Shown here one piece after another: positions 6,441-13,635 of a DNA stretch of 13,700 nt (within the stretch, counting starts at the first letter, position 1; the number at the start of each line of letters is the position of its first letter). The notes under the pieces were generated by a model. That model was not told where the DNA came from and did not search any database. It worked only from the letters and a program-made list of their open reading frames with translations. The position numbers were made by a program, and so were the translations under genes. Source of the stretch: CAYVKY01 sp964452115 (GTDB taxonomy: Bacteria; Bacteroidota; Ignavibacteria; Tepidaquicellales; Tepidaquicellaceae); contig CAYVKY010000054.1 of assembly GCA_964452115.1 (NCBI GenBank), forward strand, positions 1-13,700. The letters run 5' to 3'.

Positions 6441-7643
6441 TTACGCTTCTACCATCTTGGATATAATATCTTTTGCGTCGCGTGCAATCATTAATTCCTC
6501 ATTTGTGGGAATCACATAAATTTTCACTTTTGAATCCGGTGTATTTATTTCGGCAAAAACACCGCGGATGGATTTGTTCTTTTCTTCATCCAGTTTAATT
6601 CCGAAGAATTCCATATCTCTTACCGCTTCGTATCTGGTTTCCCAGTCGTTTTCTCCGATTCCGGCAGTAAATACTATTGCATCCACTCCGCCCATTATAG
6701 CCGCATAAGCGCCGATATATTTCCGCAATTTGAAGTCAAACATCTCCAGTGCAAGTTTTGCACGTGAATTGCCTTCATGAAGTGCGTTTTCCAGATCTCT
6801 GAAATCATTGCTTATTCCGGAAATTCCTAATACGCCTGATTTTTTATTTACCATATTGTCAATATCTTTAGCTCTGAGTCCTTCAGTTTCGAGGAATGTT
6901 AAAATTCCCGGATCCAAATCGCCGCTTCTGGTGCCCATTATAAGTCCGCCGACCGGAGTGTGACCCATACTCGTGTCAAGGCTCTTGCCGTCAACAATTG
7001 CTGCAACACTCGAGCCGTTGCCGAGATGGCAGGTGATAATTTTTGTGTGCTCTTTATTTAATTTCTGAATTGCAATCTGTGAAACGTATCTGTGGGAAGT
7101 TCCGTGAAAGCCGTATCTTCTTATATGATATTTTTCATAAACTGAATATGGAAGTGCGTACATATATGAATATGCAGGCATTGTCTGATGGAATGCAGTA
7201 TCGAATGTTCCTGCCATCGGCACGCCGGGAAGAACTTTTCTGCACGCTTCAATTCCTAAAATATTTGCAGGATTGTGAAGCGGGGAAAATACAGTGCAAT
7301 CCCTTAATGTTTGTACAACGTCTTCATCAATAAAAACTGATGATGCATATTTTTCGCCTCCGTGAACAAGCCTGTGACCGACTGCATCAATTTCGCTTAG
7401 AGATTTAAGCACGCCGTGTTCAGGCGATGTTAAATATTTTATAACGATATTCACTGCATCTGTGTGGTCTTTTATTTCTGATTCAACTTTAATTTTTTCT
7501 GAACCTTCTCTGGTATAACTGAATACTGAACCTTCATTACCAATGCGCTCAACTAATCCTTTTGCCAGAACAGACTCATCGTCCATATTTAACATTTGGA
7601 ACTTTAAAGATGAACTTCCGCAATTTAAAACGAGTATTTTCAT
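6441..7643 (-). CDS. ackA: Acetate kinase
   Basis: The enzyme converts acetyl phosphate and ADP to acetate and ATP, and is reversible and cytoplasmic. Its 400 residues are the standard family length. The family signatures are intact: LNCGSSSLKFQ at the N-terminus with Asn7, GHRLVHGG with Arg91, GTFDTAFHQTMP with Asp148, FHGTSHRYVS with His180, GTRSGDLDPG with Arg239, FTAGIGEN (325-332) and the NEE motif at 381-383. The start ATG lies 22 bp after the phosphotransacetylase stop with no clear Shine-Dalgarno, so the pair is an operon transcribed pta then ackA. With the PFOR gene downstream on the same strand, the three enzymes form an ATP-yielding route from pyruvate to acetate. Acetate activation in the reverse direction is equally possible. 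Confidence 0.97.
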   Translation of the reverse strand: MKILVLNCGSSSLKFQMLNMDDESVLAKGLVERIGNEGSVFSYTREGSEKIKVESEIKDHTDAVNIVIKYLTSPEHGVLKSLSEIDAVGHRLVHGGEKYASSVFIDEDVVQTLRDCTVFSPLHNPANILGIEACRKVLPGVPMAGTFDTAFHQTMPAYSYMYALPYSVYEKYHIRRYGFHGTSHRYVSQIAIQKLNKEHTKIITCHLGNGSSVAAIVDGKSLDTSMGHTPVGGLIMGTRSGDLDPGILTFLETEGLRAKDIDNMVNKKSGVLGISGISNDFRDLENALHEGNSRAKLALEMFDFKLRKYIGAYAAIMGGVDAIVFTAGIGENDWETRYEAVRDMEFFGIKLDEEKNKSIRGVFAEINTPDSKVKIYVIPTNEELMIARDAKDIISKMVEA

Positions 7644-7665
7644 ATAAATTTTTTTTAATAGTTTT

Positions 7666-8661
7666 TTATTCCATTGCCTGCACAGCTGTTATTGCAATTA
7701 CATTTACAATATCATCAACACTGCTGCCTCTGGACAGGTCATTAATCGGTGCTGCAAACCCTTGGCTCACAGGGCCTATTGTTTCTGCATTTGCAAGTCT
7801 CTGAACAAGTTTGTATCCGATATTTCCGGACTGCAGGTCAGGGAATATCAGCACATTTGCTTTTCCTGCCACATCGCTGCCAGGTGCCTTTAATGCAGCA
7901 ATCTTAGGCACTATTGCCGAGTCAAGCTGTAATTCACCGTCAACTTTCAGTGCAGGATTTTTTTCTTTTACAATTTTTGTTGCTTCCACAACTTTATCAA
8001 TATACGGATGCTTGCCGCTGCCCTTAGTTGAAAATGAAAGCATAGCAACTCTGGGTTCCATGCCGCAAAGTTTCTTTGCAGTCTCGGCAGTTGAAAGCGC
8101 GATTGATGCGAGTTCATTTGCATCCGGGTCAGGATTCACTGCACAGTCCGCAAATACGAACATTCCGTTTTCACCGTACTGCGTACCCGGCACTACCATC
8201 ACGAAACAGCTTGAAACGATTGAAATTCCGGGCGCTGTCTTTACAATCTGCAGCGCAGGCCTGAGCAGGTCGCCCGTTGAATGTATTGCACCCGACACCA
8301 TACCGTCAACTTTTTTCTCCTTTACAAGCATCGTTGCAAAGTAGATTTCGTCTTTCATGGTTTCTTTTGCCGATTCAGGTGTAACACCTTTGTTTTTTCT
8401 TAACTCATAAAATTTTTCGACAAAGGAACCGAACCATTCCGATTTCTCCGGATTAATGATTTCAATCCCGTCAATATTTACATTAATTTTTTTTGCTGTC
8501 GATTTAATGATGTCTTCGATGCCGACTAATACAGGCTCGGCATAACCTTTATCTTTTACAATTTCTGCAGCGCGAAGTGTACGATCCTCACTGCCTTCAG
8601 GAAGGGCAATCCTTTTTTTGGAGGATTTTGCCTTTTCCCAAATTCCTGTCATTATACTCAT
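7666..8661 (-). CDS. pta: Phosphate acetyltransferase
   Basis: The enzyme transfers acetyl from acetyl-CoA to phosphate, giving acetyl phosphate for acetate kinase. This is the short class (331 residues), a catalytic PTA domain alone without the N-terminal DRTGG/regulatory domains of longer forms. Motifs seen are ALPEGSEDRTLRAA (19-32), MVSGAIHSTGD (121-131), ADCAVNPDPDANELA (171-185), the CoA/phosphate-site stretch FPDLQSGNIGYKLVQRL (273-289) and INDLSRGSS (306-314), with the catalytic-type Arg311. ATG at 8661 is the first in-frame start. A second ATG three codons in (8652) is equally plausible, and neither has a Shine-Dalgarno. It is the first gene of the pta-ackA pair. The 213-bp gap upstream separates it from the methyltransferase-like gene and should hold its promoter, though I could not identify a convincing box. 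Confidence 0.96.
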   Translation of the reverse strand: MSIMTGIWEKAKSSKKRIALPEGSEDRTLRAAEIVKDKGYAEPVLVGIEDIIKSTAKKINVNIDGIEIINPEKSEWFGSFVEKFYELRKNKGVTPESAKETMKDEIYFATMLVKEKKVDGMVSGAIHSTGDLLRPALQIVKTAPGISIVSSCFVMVVPGTQYGENGMFVFADCAVNPDPDANELASIALSTAETAKKLCGMEPRVAMLSFSTKGSGKHPYIDKVVEATKIVKEKNPALKVDGELQLDSAIVPKIAALKAPGSDVAGKANVLIFPDLQSGNIGYKLVQRLANAETIGPVSQGFAAPINDLSRGSSVDDIVNVIAITAVQAME

Positions 8662-8874
8662 ATATTAAAATCTTTGAACTTTTTTGAAATATCCTATAAA
8701 TTACACAAATTATTTATTCAATTAAAGACTGTAATTTTTACATAATCCTTAAATATGAAAGGGGGAGCTCAATACACCTTTTGATTAATTTTTTTAATGC
8801 ACCTTCGTTTACCAAGGAGAATAGAATCTTACTTATAGAGTTTTAATCCCGGACATAAGCGGATTTTATCCGGA

Positions 8875-9309
8875 TTAATAGATGTACGGAATTAAACGGG
8901 ATGTGCGGGAGCGGTAGTCTTCGTAATTGTCAAATGCCTCAGTTAATTTTTCTTCCTCAAAATTCATTTTTAAAATCATATCTATAAGAAGGACAATCCA
9001 GAATATCAGTCTGACGAATGTAAAAGTATCAATCAGCCATAACAAACATACACTCAAAACCGAAAAATACATCGGATGACGGATATATTTGTATATACCC
9101 CGAGATAGCAATTTTGCATCATTGCGGACATCGGGAAGAATATTAATTGAACTCTTCATCATCAGTATTGCCCAAACGGCGGGAATACACAATGCAATAA
9201 AAACTATAAACAGCAATGTATCCGATGGTATAATTTTTCCGGAATATGCTAAATATATAATGCAAACTAACTGAAGTGCTACAAATATGTAAGATTTAAT
9301 TTTATTCAT
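8875..9309 (-). CDS. Isoprenylcysteine methyltransferase-like integral membrane protein
   Basis: This 144-residue protein resembles the bacterial ICMT/PEMT-like methyltransferase family, which uses S-adenosylmethionine on lipid-like or small hydrophobic substrates. About four hydrophobic segments are visible, near 6-23, 31-51, 80-95 and 98-117. Between the second and third comes the family signature GIYKYIRHPMYFS (71-83). The C-terminus has the glutamates of NFEEEKL (116-122) and the Y-x-x-Y-x-x-R pattern ending RLIPYIY. This is the usual layout for the SAM-binding C-terminal half, so the protein looks complete. The true substrate of such bacterial proteins is generally unknown. It is divergent from the aldehyde dehydrogenase gene and has a 213-bp gap to pta, so an operon with pta is possible but not shown. 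The ATG at 9309 has no Shine-Dalgarno. Confidence 0.8.
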   Translation of the reverse strand: MNKIKSYIFVALQLVCIIYLAYSGKIIPSDTLLFIVFIALCIPAVWAILMMKSSINILPDVRNDAKLLSRGIYKYIRHPMYFSVLSVCLLWLIDTFTFVRLIFWIVLLIDMILKMNFEEEKLTEAFDNYEDYRSRTSRLIPYIY

Positions 9310-9328
9310 ATTTTGTTACTATATGTTA

Positions 9329-9336
9329 CAAATATA
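9329..9336 (-). promoter_or_regulatory. Possible -7 box of the ICMT-like gene
   Basis: The minus strand reads TATATTTG inside TTATATTTGTA, about 20 bp before the ATG at 9309. The same 11-mer stands before the PFOR gene. No matching -33 TTG is seen. The implied leader is very short, about 13 nt. Confidence 0.4.
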
Positions 9337-9414
9337 AACGAAAATCACATCAGCGGAAATGAAATTCCCTTTAAATAAAATACCTTAATAGTTAACTTGA
9401 TAAAATTAAAAAAT

Positions 9415-10848
9415 ATGCAGGCAGAGAAATATATAATTAAAAATGAATTTATTAATTCATCGGACAATGTAACGGAAATCAGAAATCCGTACTCTGATGA
9501 AATCGTTTACCGTGTATATAAATCCACATCCGAAGATGTCAATTCATCGCTTAATTATCTGACTGGTGTATTCAGGGAATATAAAAATCTTCCGGTATAT
9601 AAGAAAGCAGAACTTCTGAATAAAATTGCAGATAAAATTTCATCCAAGAAAGAATTGCTTGCCCAAGTGATGACGAAGGAAACAGGCAAACCAATTAAAC
9701 TTTCCAGAGCAGAAGTTGACCGCACTATATATACGTTCAGATGCGGTGCCGAAGAAGCGCGCAGGATTGACGGAGAGATAATTTCGATTGACCAGCTTCC
9801 CGGTGCGGAAAATAAAATGGGGCTGATAAAACGATTTCCGATTGGAGTGATACTTGCAATTACGCCGTGGAATTTTCCTATGAATCTTGTTGCTCACAAA
9901 ATTTCACCTGCTCTTGCATCGGGAAATACAGTACTGCTTAAACCGGCTTCGGCATCTTTAGTCTCGGGACTTGAAATTGTGAAAATAATAAAAGAAGTTT
10001 CGGATGAGATGAATCTCGGATTTTGCCCCGTGAATGTTGTTACCTGTTCGGGAAGTGAAATTGAAAAATTTGTAAATGATGACAGAGTGAAACTCGTCAG
10101 TTTTACGGGAAGCCCGGCTGTCGGATGGAATCTGAAAAAGAAATTATCCATGCAGCGAATTTCTCTTGAACTCGGCGGTAATGCGGGAGTGATTGTGGAT
10201 GAGTCAGCGGATTTAAAAATCGCGGCTGAAAAAATTTCAGCGGGCGCTTTCAATCACGCGGGTCAGAGCTGCATATCAGTTCAGAGAGTGCTTGTTCATA
10301 AAAATGTAATTGAAGAATTCAAGAAAATAATCGTAGATTTAACTTCAAAAATCAAATATGGAAATCCTTTTGATGAAGATACACTCGTCGGTCCGATGAT
10401 AAATTCAGGCGAATGCAAAAGAGTGCAGAGATGGATTGAAGAATCACTGAATACAAGCGGTGAATATCTCTACGGCGGGAAAACAAGCGGAGCATTGCTT
10501 GAGCCGACAATTCTGATAAATACTAATGCTCAAAGCAATGTTAACAGCCAGGAAGTGTTTGCACCTTTGATGACAATCAGAGAGTTTACGGATTTTAAAA
10601 GTGCAGTTGATGAAATAAACAATTCGGATTTCGGACTTCAGGCAGGAGTATTCACAAATAATTATGCAAATGTAATGTACAGTTTTGAAAATATTGAAAC
10701 AGGCGGAGTGGTAATTAATGATGTATCCACATTCAGGATGGATTCAATGCCGTACGGCGGAGTGAAGCATTCGGGAATGGGCAAAGAGGGGATTAAGTAT
10801 GCAATAGAGGAAATGACAGAAAGAAAAATTTTAATAATCAGTAAATGA
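9415..10848 (+). CDS. Aldehyde dehydrogenase (NAD(P)+-dependent, lactaldehyde/GapN-like group)
   Basis: The enzyme oxidises an aldehyde to a carboxylic acid with NAD(P)+. From the ATG at 9415 the protein has 477 residues, normal for the family. Catalytic residues are present: Asn153 in TPWNFP, Lys176 in LLKPAS, Glu252 in LELGG, the nucleophile Cys286 in GQSC and Glu380 in EVFAP. The Rossmann stretch is SFTGSPAVGW (229-238). The end, NDVSTFRMDSMPYGGVKHSG, resembles the lactaldehyde dehydrogenase/GapN-like or y4uC-like subgroups rather than betaine or succinate semialdehyde enzymes, but the substrate cannot be fixed. A TTG at 9397 would add six residues. I prefer the ATG because nothing upstream supports the TTG. 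The stop codon overlaps the next gene's start (ATGA), so the two are translationally coupled. Confidence 0.93.
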   Translation: MQAEKYIIKNEFINSSDNVTEIRNPYSDEIVYRVYKSTSEDVNSSLNYLTGVFREYKNLPVYKKAELLNKIADKISSKKELLAQVMTKETGKPIKLSRAEVDRTIYTFRCGAEEARRIDGEIISIDQLPGAENKMGLIKRFPIGVILAITPWNFPMNLVAHKISPALASGNTVLLKPASASLVSGLEIVKIIKEVSDEMNLGFCPVNVVTCSGSEIEKFVNDDRVKLVSFTGSPAVGWNLKKKLSMQRISLELGGNAGVIVDESADLKIAAEKISAGAFNHAGQSCISVQRVLVHKNVIEEFKKIIVDLTSKIKYGNPFDEDTLVGPMINSGECKRVQRWIEESLNTSGEYLYGGKTSGALLEPTILINTNAQSNVNSQEVFAPLMTIREFTDFKSAVDEINNSDFGLQAGVFTNNYANVMYSFENIETGGVVINDVSTFRMDSMPYGGVKHSGMGKEGIKYAIEEMTERKILIISK

Positions 10849-11780
10849 ATTCAGACAGCAAAATTGTAATATTTGGCGGAACAGGTTTGCTTGGCAGTGC
10901 AATTGCAAGGCAGTTAAAAAAACAAAATTATACCAATGTAACTTATCCTTCACATAAAGATGGTTTTGACCTGCTGAACGTGAAGAAAATATCCGATTAT
11001 CTTATTGCAGAAAAACCTGAATATATTTTTATGGTGGCAGGACTTGTCGGCGGAATATATGCAAACAATACTCATCAGGCGGATTTTCTTTATCAGAATG
11101 CAATGATGATTCTAAATGTGCTTGAGACGCTTAAAAATGTTTCCCCTCACACAAAGATGCTCTATACAGGTTCTACCTGCGTTTATCCAAGGGAAAATCC
11201 CCAGCCAATCAATGAAGACCGCTTTATGGCGGGGAAGCTTGAAGACACTAATACAGGTTATGCGATTGCAAAAGGTATGGGAATAGTTGCCTGCCAGATG
11301 TACAGAAAGCAGTACGGCATAAATTCTATATGTGCTATGCCGACAAATCTATACGGACTTAACGATAATTATGATCTGGAATCAAGCCATTTCATTCCTG
11401 CTGTCTTCAGAAAAATTGTTGATGCAAAAAAAAGCGGTGTTCCGCCTGTGTTTTGGGGCAGCGGCAAACCGCGCAGGGAGGCACTCTTTTCTGAGGATTG
11501 TGCTGATGCGCTGATATTTCTGATGAACAATTATAATAAACCTGAAATTGTAAATATCGGAACAGGATTTGATAACAGCATCAAAGAATATGTGGAAATA
11601 GTTTGCGGGCTTGTAAACTATAAAGGGGAAATTAAATGGGACAGTTCAAAACCCGACGGAATGCTTGAAAAACGGACAGACATTGCCAGGTTAAAATCAT
11701 TAATGCCTGACTTCTCTCCGAAACTTTTCCAAGATGGTGCAAAAATTATTTTGAAGGAAACATTTAATCTGGATATATAA
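10845..11780 (+). CDS. fcl: GDP-L-fucose synthase-like NAD(P)-dependent epimerase/reductase
   Basis: The predicted function is 3,5-epimerisation and 4-reduction of GDP-4-keto-6-deoxymannose to GDP-L-fucose for surface polysaccharide. At 311 residues it is a short-chain dehydrogenase/reductase of the extended type. It has the nucleotide-binding GGTGLLG (11-17), VGGIYANN (68-75), the GSTCVYP strand (109-115) with Ser110 and Cys112, the YAIAK dyad Tyr139/Lys143, PTNLYG, the His182 of SSHFIPA and WGSGKPRRE. Ser110, Cys112, Tyr139, Lys143 and His182 all sit at a constant +3 offset from the E. coli enzyme's catalytic positions, so activity is likely. The start ATG overlaps the upstream stop. No GDP-mannose 4,6-dehydratase gene, its usual partner, is in the window. 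A related epimerase with another nucleotide sugar cannot be excluded. Confidence 0.9.
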   Translation: MNSDSKIVIFGGTGLLGSAIARQLKKQNYTNVTYPSHKDGFDLLNVKKISDYLIAEKPEYIFMVAGLVGGIYANNTHQADFLYQNAMMILNVLETLKNVSPHTKMLYTGSTCVYPRENPQPINEDRFMAGKLEDTNTGYAIAKGMGIVACQMYRKQYGINSICAMPTNLYGLNDNYDLESSHFIPAVFRKIVDAKKSGVPPVFWGSGKPRREALFSEDCADALIFLMNNYNKPEIVNIGTGFDNSIKEYVEIVCGLVNYKGEIKWDSSKPDGMLEKRTDIARLKSLMPDFSPKLFQDGAKIILKETFNLDI

Positions 11781-11781
11781 T

Positions 11782-11813
11782 AAAAAGGCTGATTTAAAAT
11801 CAGCCTTTTTTTT
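11782..11813. terminator. Bidirectional intrinsic terminator between convergent genes
   Basis: AAAAAGGCTGAT (11782-11793) pairs with ATCAGCCTTTTT (11799-11810) around a 5-nt loop. The T-run extends to 11813 on the plus strand, and the A-run at the left gives a T-run on the minus strand. It begins 2 bp after the fucose synthase stop and lies 23 bp from the stop of the convergent DUF6600-type gene, so it probably ends both. Confidence 0.85.
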
Positions 11814-11835
11814 ATATATAGATTCAATCTTAATA

Positions 11836-13365
11836 TTACTTATTCGATTTGGTTTTGCTTCCGCTGTTGCTGCTACTATGATTTCCGCTGTTGCTGCTAT
11901 TATGACTTCCGCTGTTGTGACTGCCGCTGTTGCTGCTATTATGACTTCCGCTGTTACTTGACTTCGGAGTACTGCCTGAATTGCTGTGGCTCGGGCTTTT
12001 ACTTCCGGAGTTATTATTCGGTCTGCTTGTTTGTGTGTTCGATGATCCTTTGTTTTTATCTTTTCTTGAATATGTATCGTTATTATTCTTGTTAGACGGC
12101 TGTGTCTGAGGCGTCACGGTTTTATTTTTTTGTCCATTATTATTATTATTATTCGGCGGTTGCGTTTGATTCGTCTCGTTATTATTATTCGTTACCTTCT
12201 TGCTCTTTGTCTTTTCACCGCTGTTATTATTGTTGTTTGATTCGTTCGATGTGTTATTATTTTTAGTCTTCTGTCCGTTATTATTAACATTAGGCGTTGT
12301 TTCAGTCGGAACCTGATTGTTATTCTGGTTTGTTGTCTTTACGCTTTTCTGAGTATTGCTGTTACTGCCGATTCCAACCTTACCTTTTGTGTTGTCCTGA
12401 TTGATAACTGTTCCCGGCTGCGTTTCATTTACATTTCCGACAGTGCTTGTAACATCATTCTGATTTTTCTTTGACCCGTTGTTTGTGATATTCTTCTCAT
12501 TAGGTTTGTAAAGCCTGACTGAAGTTTCATCAACTCTGGACTGGGACTTGATATTTGTGAAATCAATTTTCTTTTGTCCAATCTTCTGGTTGATTGTGGC
12601 TTCGATATCATTGACTTTCGGGCCTATATTAATAATCTTTCCGTTCTCATTTTTCACACCCGCAATATTATTGGATGTGTTCATAATTTCCTTTATTTTG
12701 TCTTTCTTTACGATTATAGTTTTATTTATCACTCTGTCGTGGAAGTTTGACCTGTGTACGAATATCCATCTATTGTAGTGCCTTCTGTGATAGTAACCGT
12801 AGTCATATCCGCTGTACCATAATCCTCTCGGGTACCATCCGACATAATAGTCATTATAGCACCAGTCAACCCATGCAGGAGCCCAGTATGAACCCGGAAT
12901 CCATATCCATCCGTAAAAGTCATCATAAACCCAGCGGCCGTAGTGGTAACATGCCCAGCCCCAGTCATAATCGGATACCCAGCACCATCCGTCATCAGTG
13001 TATTCCCATCTTCCGTTTGTATAAGGTGACCAGCCCCAATAATATGTATTAGGTCTCCACACCCAGACGAAGCCAAATTTGCCTGTGCTTTGTGCTTCAG
13101 AAACTCCTCCTGAACTTGCATCGTTTTCTCTTGAATCGTTAACTAAATCTTCCTTATTCAACTGTATCCATTCACCGTCAGTTGACAGATCCTGAAACAT
13201 ACCTTTATAATCAATATTAGCATTAAATAAATCGGCTTCATCATCAATATTATCTGTAGAGTTGTCTTGTGCTCTAAGATTTGAATAAGTGAACAGGAAT
13301 GCTGCTATCAAAAACATTATTAATCCTGTCAACTTACCTGCCAATTTTAAATTATTTGTTTTCAT
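11836..13365 (-). CDS. Secreted DUF6600-type protein with Asn/Ser-rich tail
   Basis: No biochemical function is known to me. The 509 residues fall into four parts. First is a signal peptide (about 1-32, with cleavage likely near SNLRA|QDN) for export. Second is a short acidic linker. Third is an aromatic region (98-200) of repeated W-x-W/Y and GRW units, such as GWSPYTNGRWEYTDDGW and YHYGRWVYDDFYGWIW, typical of DUF6600 proteins. Fourth, after a basic helix-like stretch (205-230), comes a low-complexity tail (about 285-509) rich in Asn, Ser, Thr, Gln and Lys with poly-Asn runs, ending in SGSHNSSN-type tandem units. No T9SS sorting tail or lipobox is seen. ATG at 13365 is the first start and lacks a Shine-Dalgarno. 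It is probably a periplasmic or surface protein. The tail may be disordered or adhesive, which is inference. Confidence 0.85.
   Translation of the reverse strand: MKTNNLKLAGKLTGLIMFLIAAFLFTYSNLRAQDNSTDNIDDEADLFNANIDYKGMFQDLSTDGEWIQLNKEDLVNDSRENDASSGGVSEAQSTGKFGFVWVWRPNTYYWGWSPYTNGRWEYTDDGWCWVSDYDWGWACYHYGRWVYDDFYGWIWIPGSYWAPAWVDWCYNDYYVGWYPRGLWYSGYDYGYYHRRHYNRWIFVHRSNFHDRVINKTIIVKKDKIKEIMNTSNNIAGVKNENGKIINIGPKVNDIEATINQKIGQKKIDFTNIKSQSRVDETSVRLYKPNEKNITNNGSKKNQNDVTSTVGNVNETQPGTVINQDNTKGKVGIGSNSNTQKSVKTTNQNNNQVPTETTPNVNNNGQKTKNNNTSNESNNNNNSGEKTKSKKVTNNNNETNQTQPPNNNNNNGQKNKTVTPQTQPSNKNNNDTYSRKDKNKGSSNTQTSRPNNNSGSKSPSHSNSGSTPKSSNSGSHNSSNSGSHNSGSHNSSNSGNHSSSNSGSKTKSNK
11858..11961 (-). repeat. 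In-frame tandem repeats in the 3' end of the DUF6600-type gene
   Basis: Units based on CTTCCGCTGTTGCTGCTATTATGA (plus-strand view, 24 nt) stand in a row. They lie at 11858-11881, 11882-11905, 11906-11920 (shortened to 15 nt), 11921-11944 and 11945-11961 (partial, diverged). They encode SGSHNSSN/SGSHN/SGNHSSSN. Unit lengths are multiples of 3 except the diverged partial edge, so changes in copy number would keep the frame. Confidence 0.85.
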
Positions 13366-13547
13366 TTTTTTATACTTTTTGTCTTCATCAGTTAAACATC
13401 TCTGAGTGAAGCAATTTAAAAATTTAAGTTAGTTAAGAAAAAATCATTTAATAAATTTAATTTATAAATATCGTAACTACACTTAATACTTAAATCCAAA
13501 CGGATTAGTTCCATATAAAATGCCATTATTACAATTAATTACAAATC

Positions 13548-13577
13548 CAAAAATATTTGTATAGAAGCATCAGCAAA
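13548..13577 (-). promoter_or_regulatory. Bacteroidota-type promoter for the DUF6600-type gene
   Basis: On the minus strand TTTG (13577-13574) is followed after 18 bases by TATTTTTG (13555-13548), matching the -33/-7 pattern TTTG...TAnnTTTG. Predicted transcription starts near 13541, leaving a leader of about 175 nt. It lies just beyond the upstream gene's terminator, as expected for a new unit. The long leader makes an additional, closer promoter possible. Confidence 0.4.
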
Positions 13578-13581
13578 TAAA

Positions 13582-13614
13582 AAAAAGGCAATGAAAAAGA
13601 TTCATTGCCTTTTT
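13582..13614 (-). terminator. Intrinsic terminator after the T9SS cargo gene
   Basis: A 14-bp perfect stem pairs AAAAAGGCAATGAA (13582-13595) with TTCATTGCCTTTTT (13601-13614) around a 5-nt loop. On the minus strand a long T-run follows (complement of 13578-13586). It lies about 20 bp past the stop of the partial gene at the right edge. The arms' own A/T ends could also support rightward termination. Confidence 0.85.
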
Positions 13615-13635
13615 GAAATAACTATTAGATTTTTC

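Larger units (their letters stand above)
13366..13635. other. AT-rich intergenic region upstream of the DUF6600-type gene
   Basis: It holds a promoter-like element near 13548-13577 and the terminator of the gene at the right edge. The long stretch 13366-13540 would be the 5' leader if that promoter is used. I see no gene or clear hairpin in it. Confidence 0.6.

Noticed and set aside
7811..8344. Open frame of 177 codons on the plus strand inside the phosphotransacetylase gene
   Set aside because: It lies antisense to a fully conserved enzyme. Its composition mirrors the codon pattern of pta, and no family is recognisable.
8820..8880. Inverted repeat around TTAATCCCGG / CCGGATTAA as a terminator of the ICMT-like gene
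   Set aside because: The pairing needs a bulge, overlaps the stop codon, and no T-run follows on the minus strand.
9397..9414. TTG start extending the aldehyde dehydrogenase by six residues
   Set aside because: No ribosome site is present, the added residues are AT-driven (IKLKN), and an ATG lies six codons on at the expected family start.
9894..10253. Open frame of 119 codons antisense to the aldehyde dehydrogenase
   Set aside because: It overlaps the catalytic core of a conserved enzyme and shows no independent start signal or family.
11858..11961. CRISPR-like array
   Set aside because: The units are contiguous and in frame within a coding sequence, with no spacers and no cas genes nearby.
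12729..13121. Open frame of 130 codons on the minus strand inside the DUF6600-type gene
   Set aside because: It is an alternate frame of the Trp/Tyr/Gly-repeat region. Its repetitive composition follows from those repeats.
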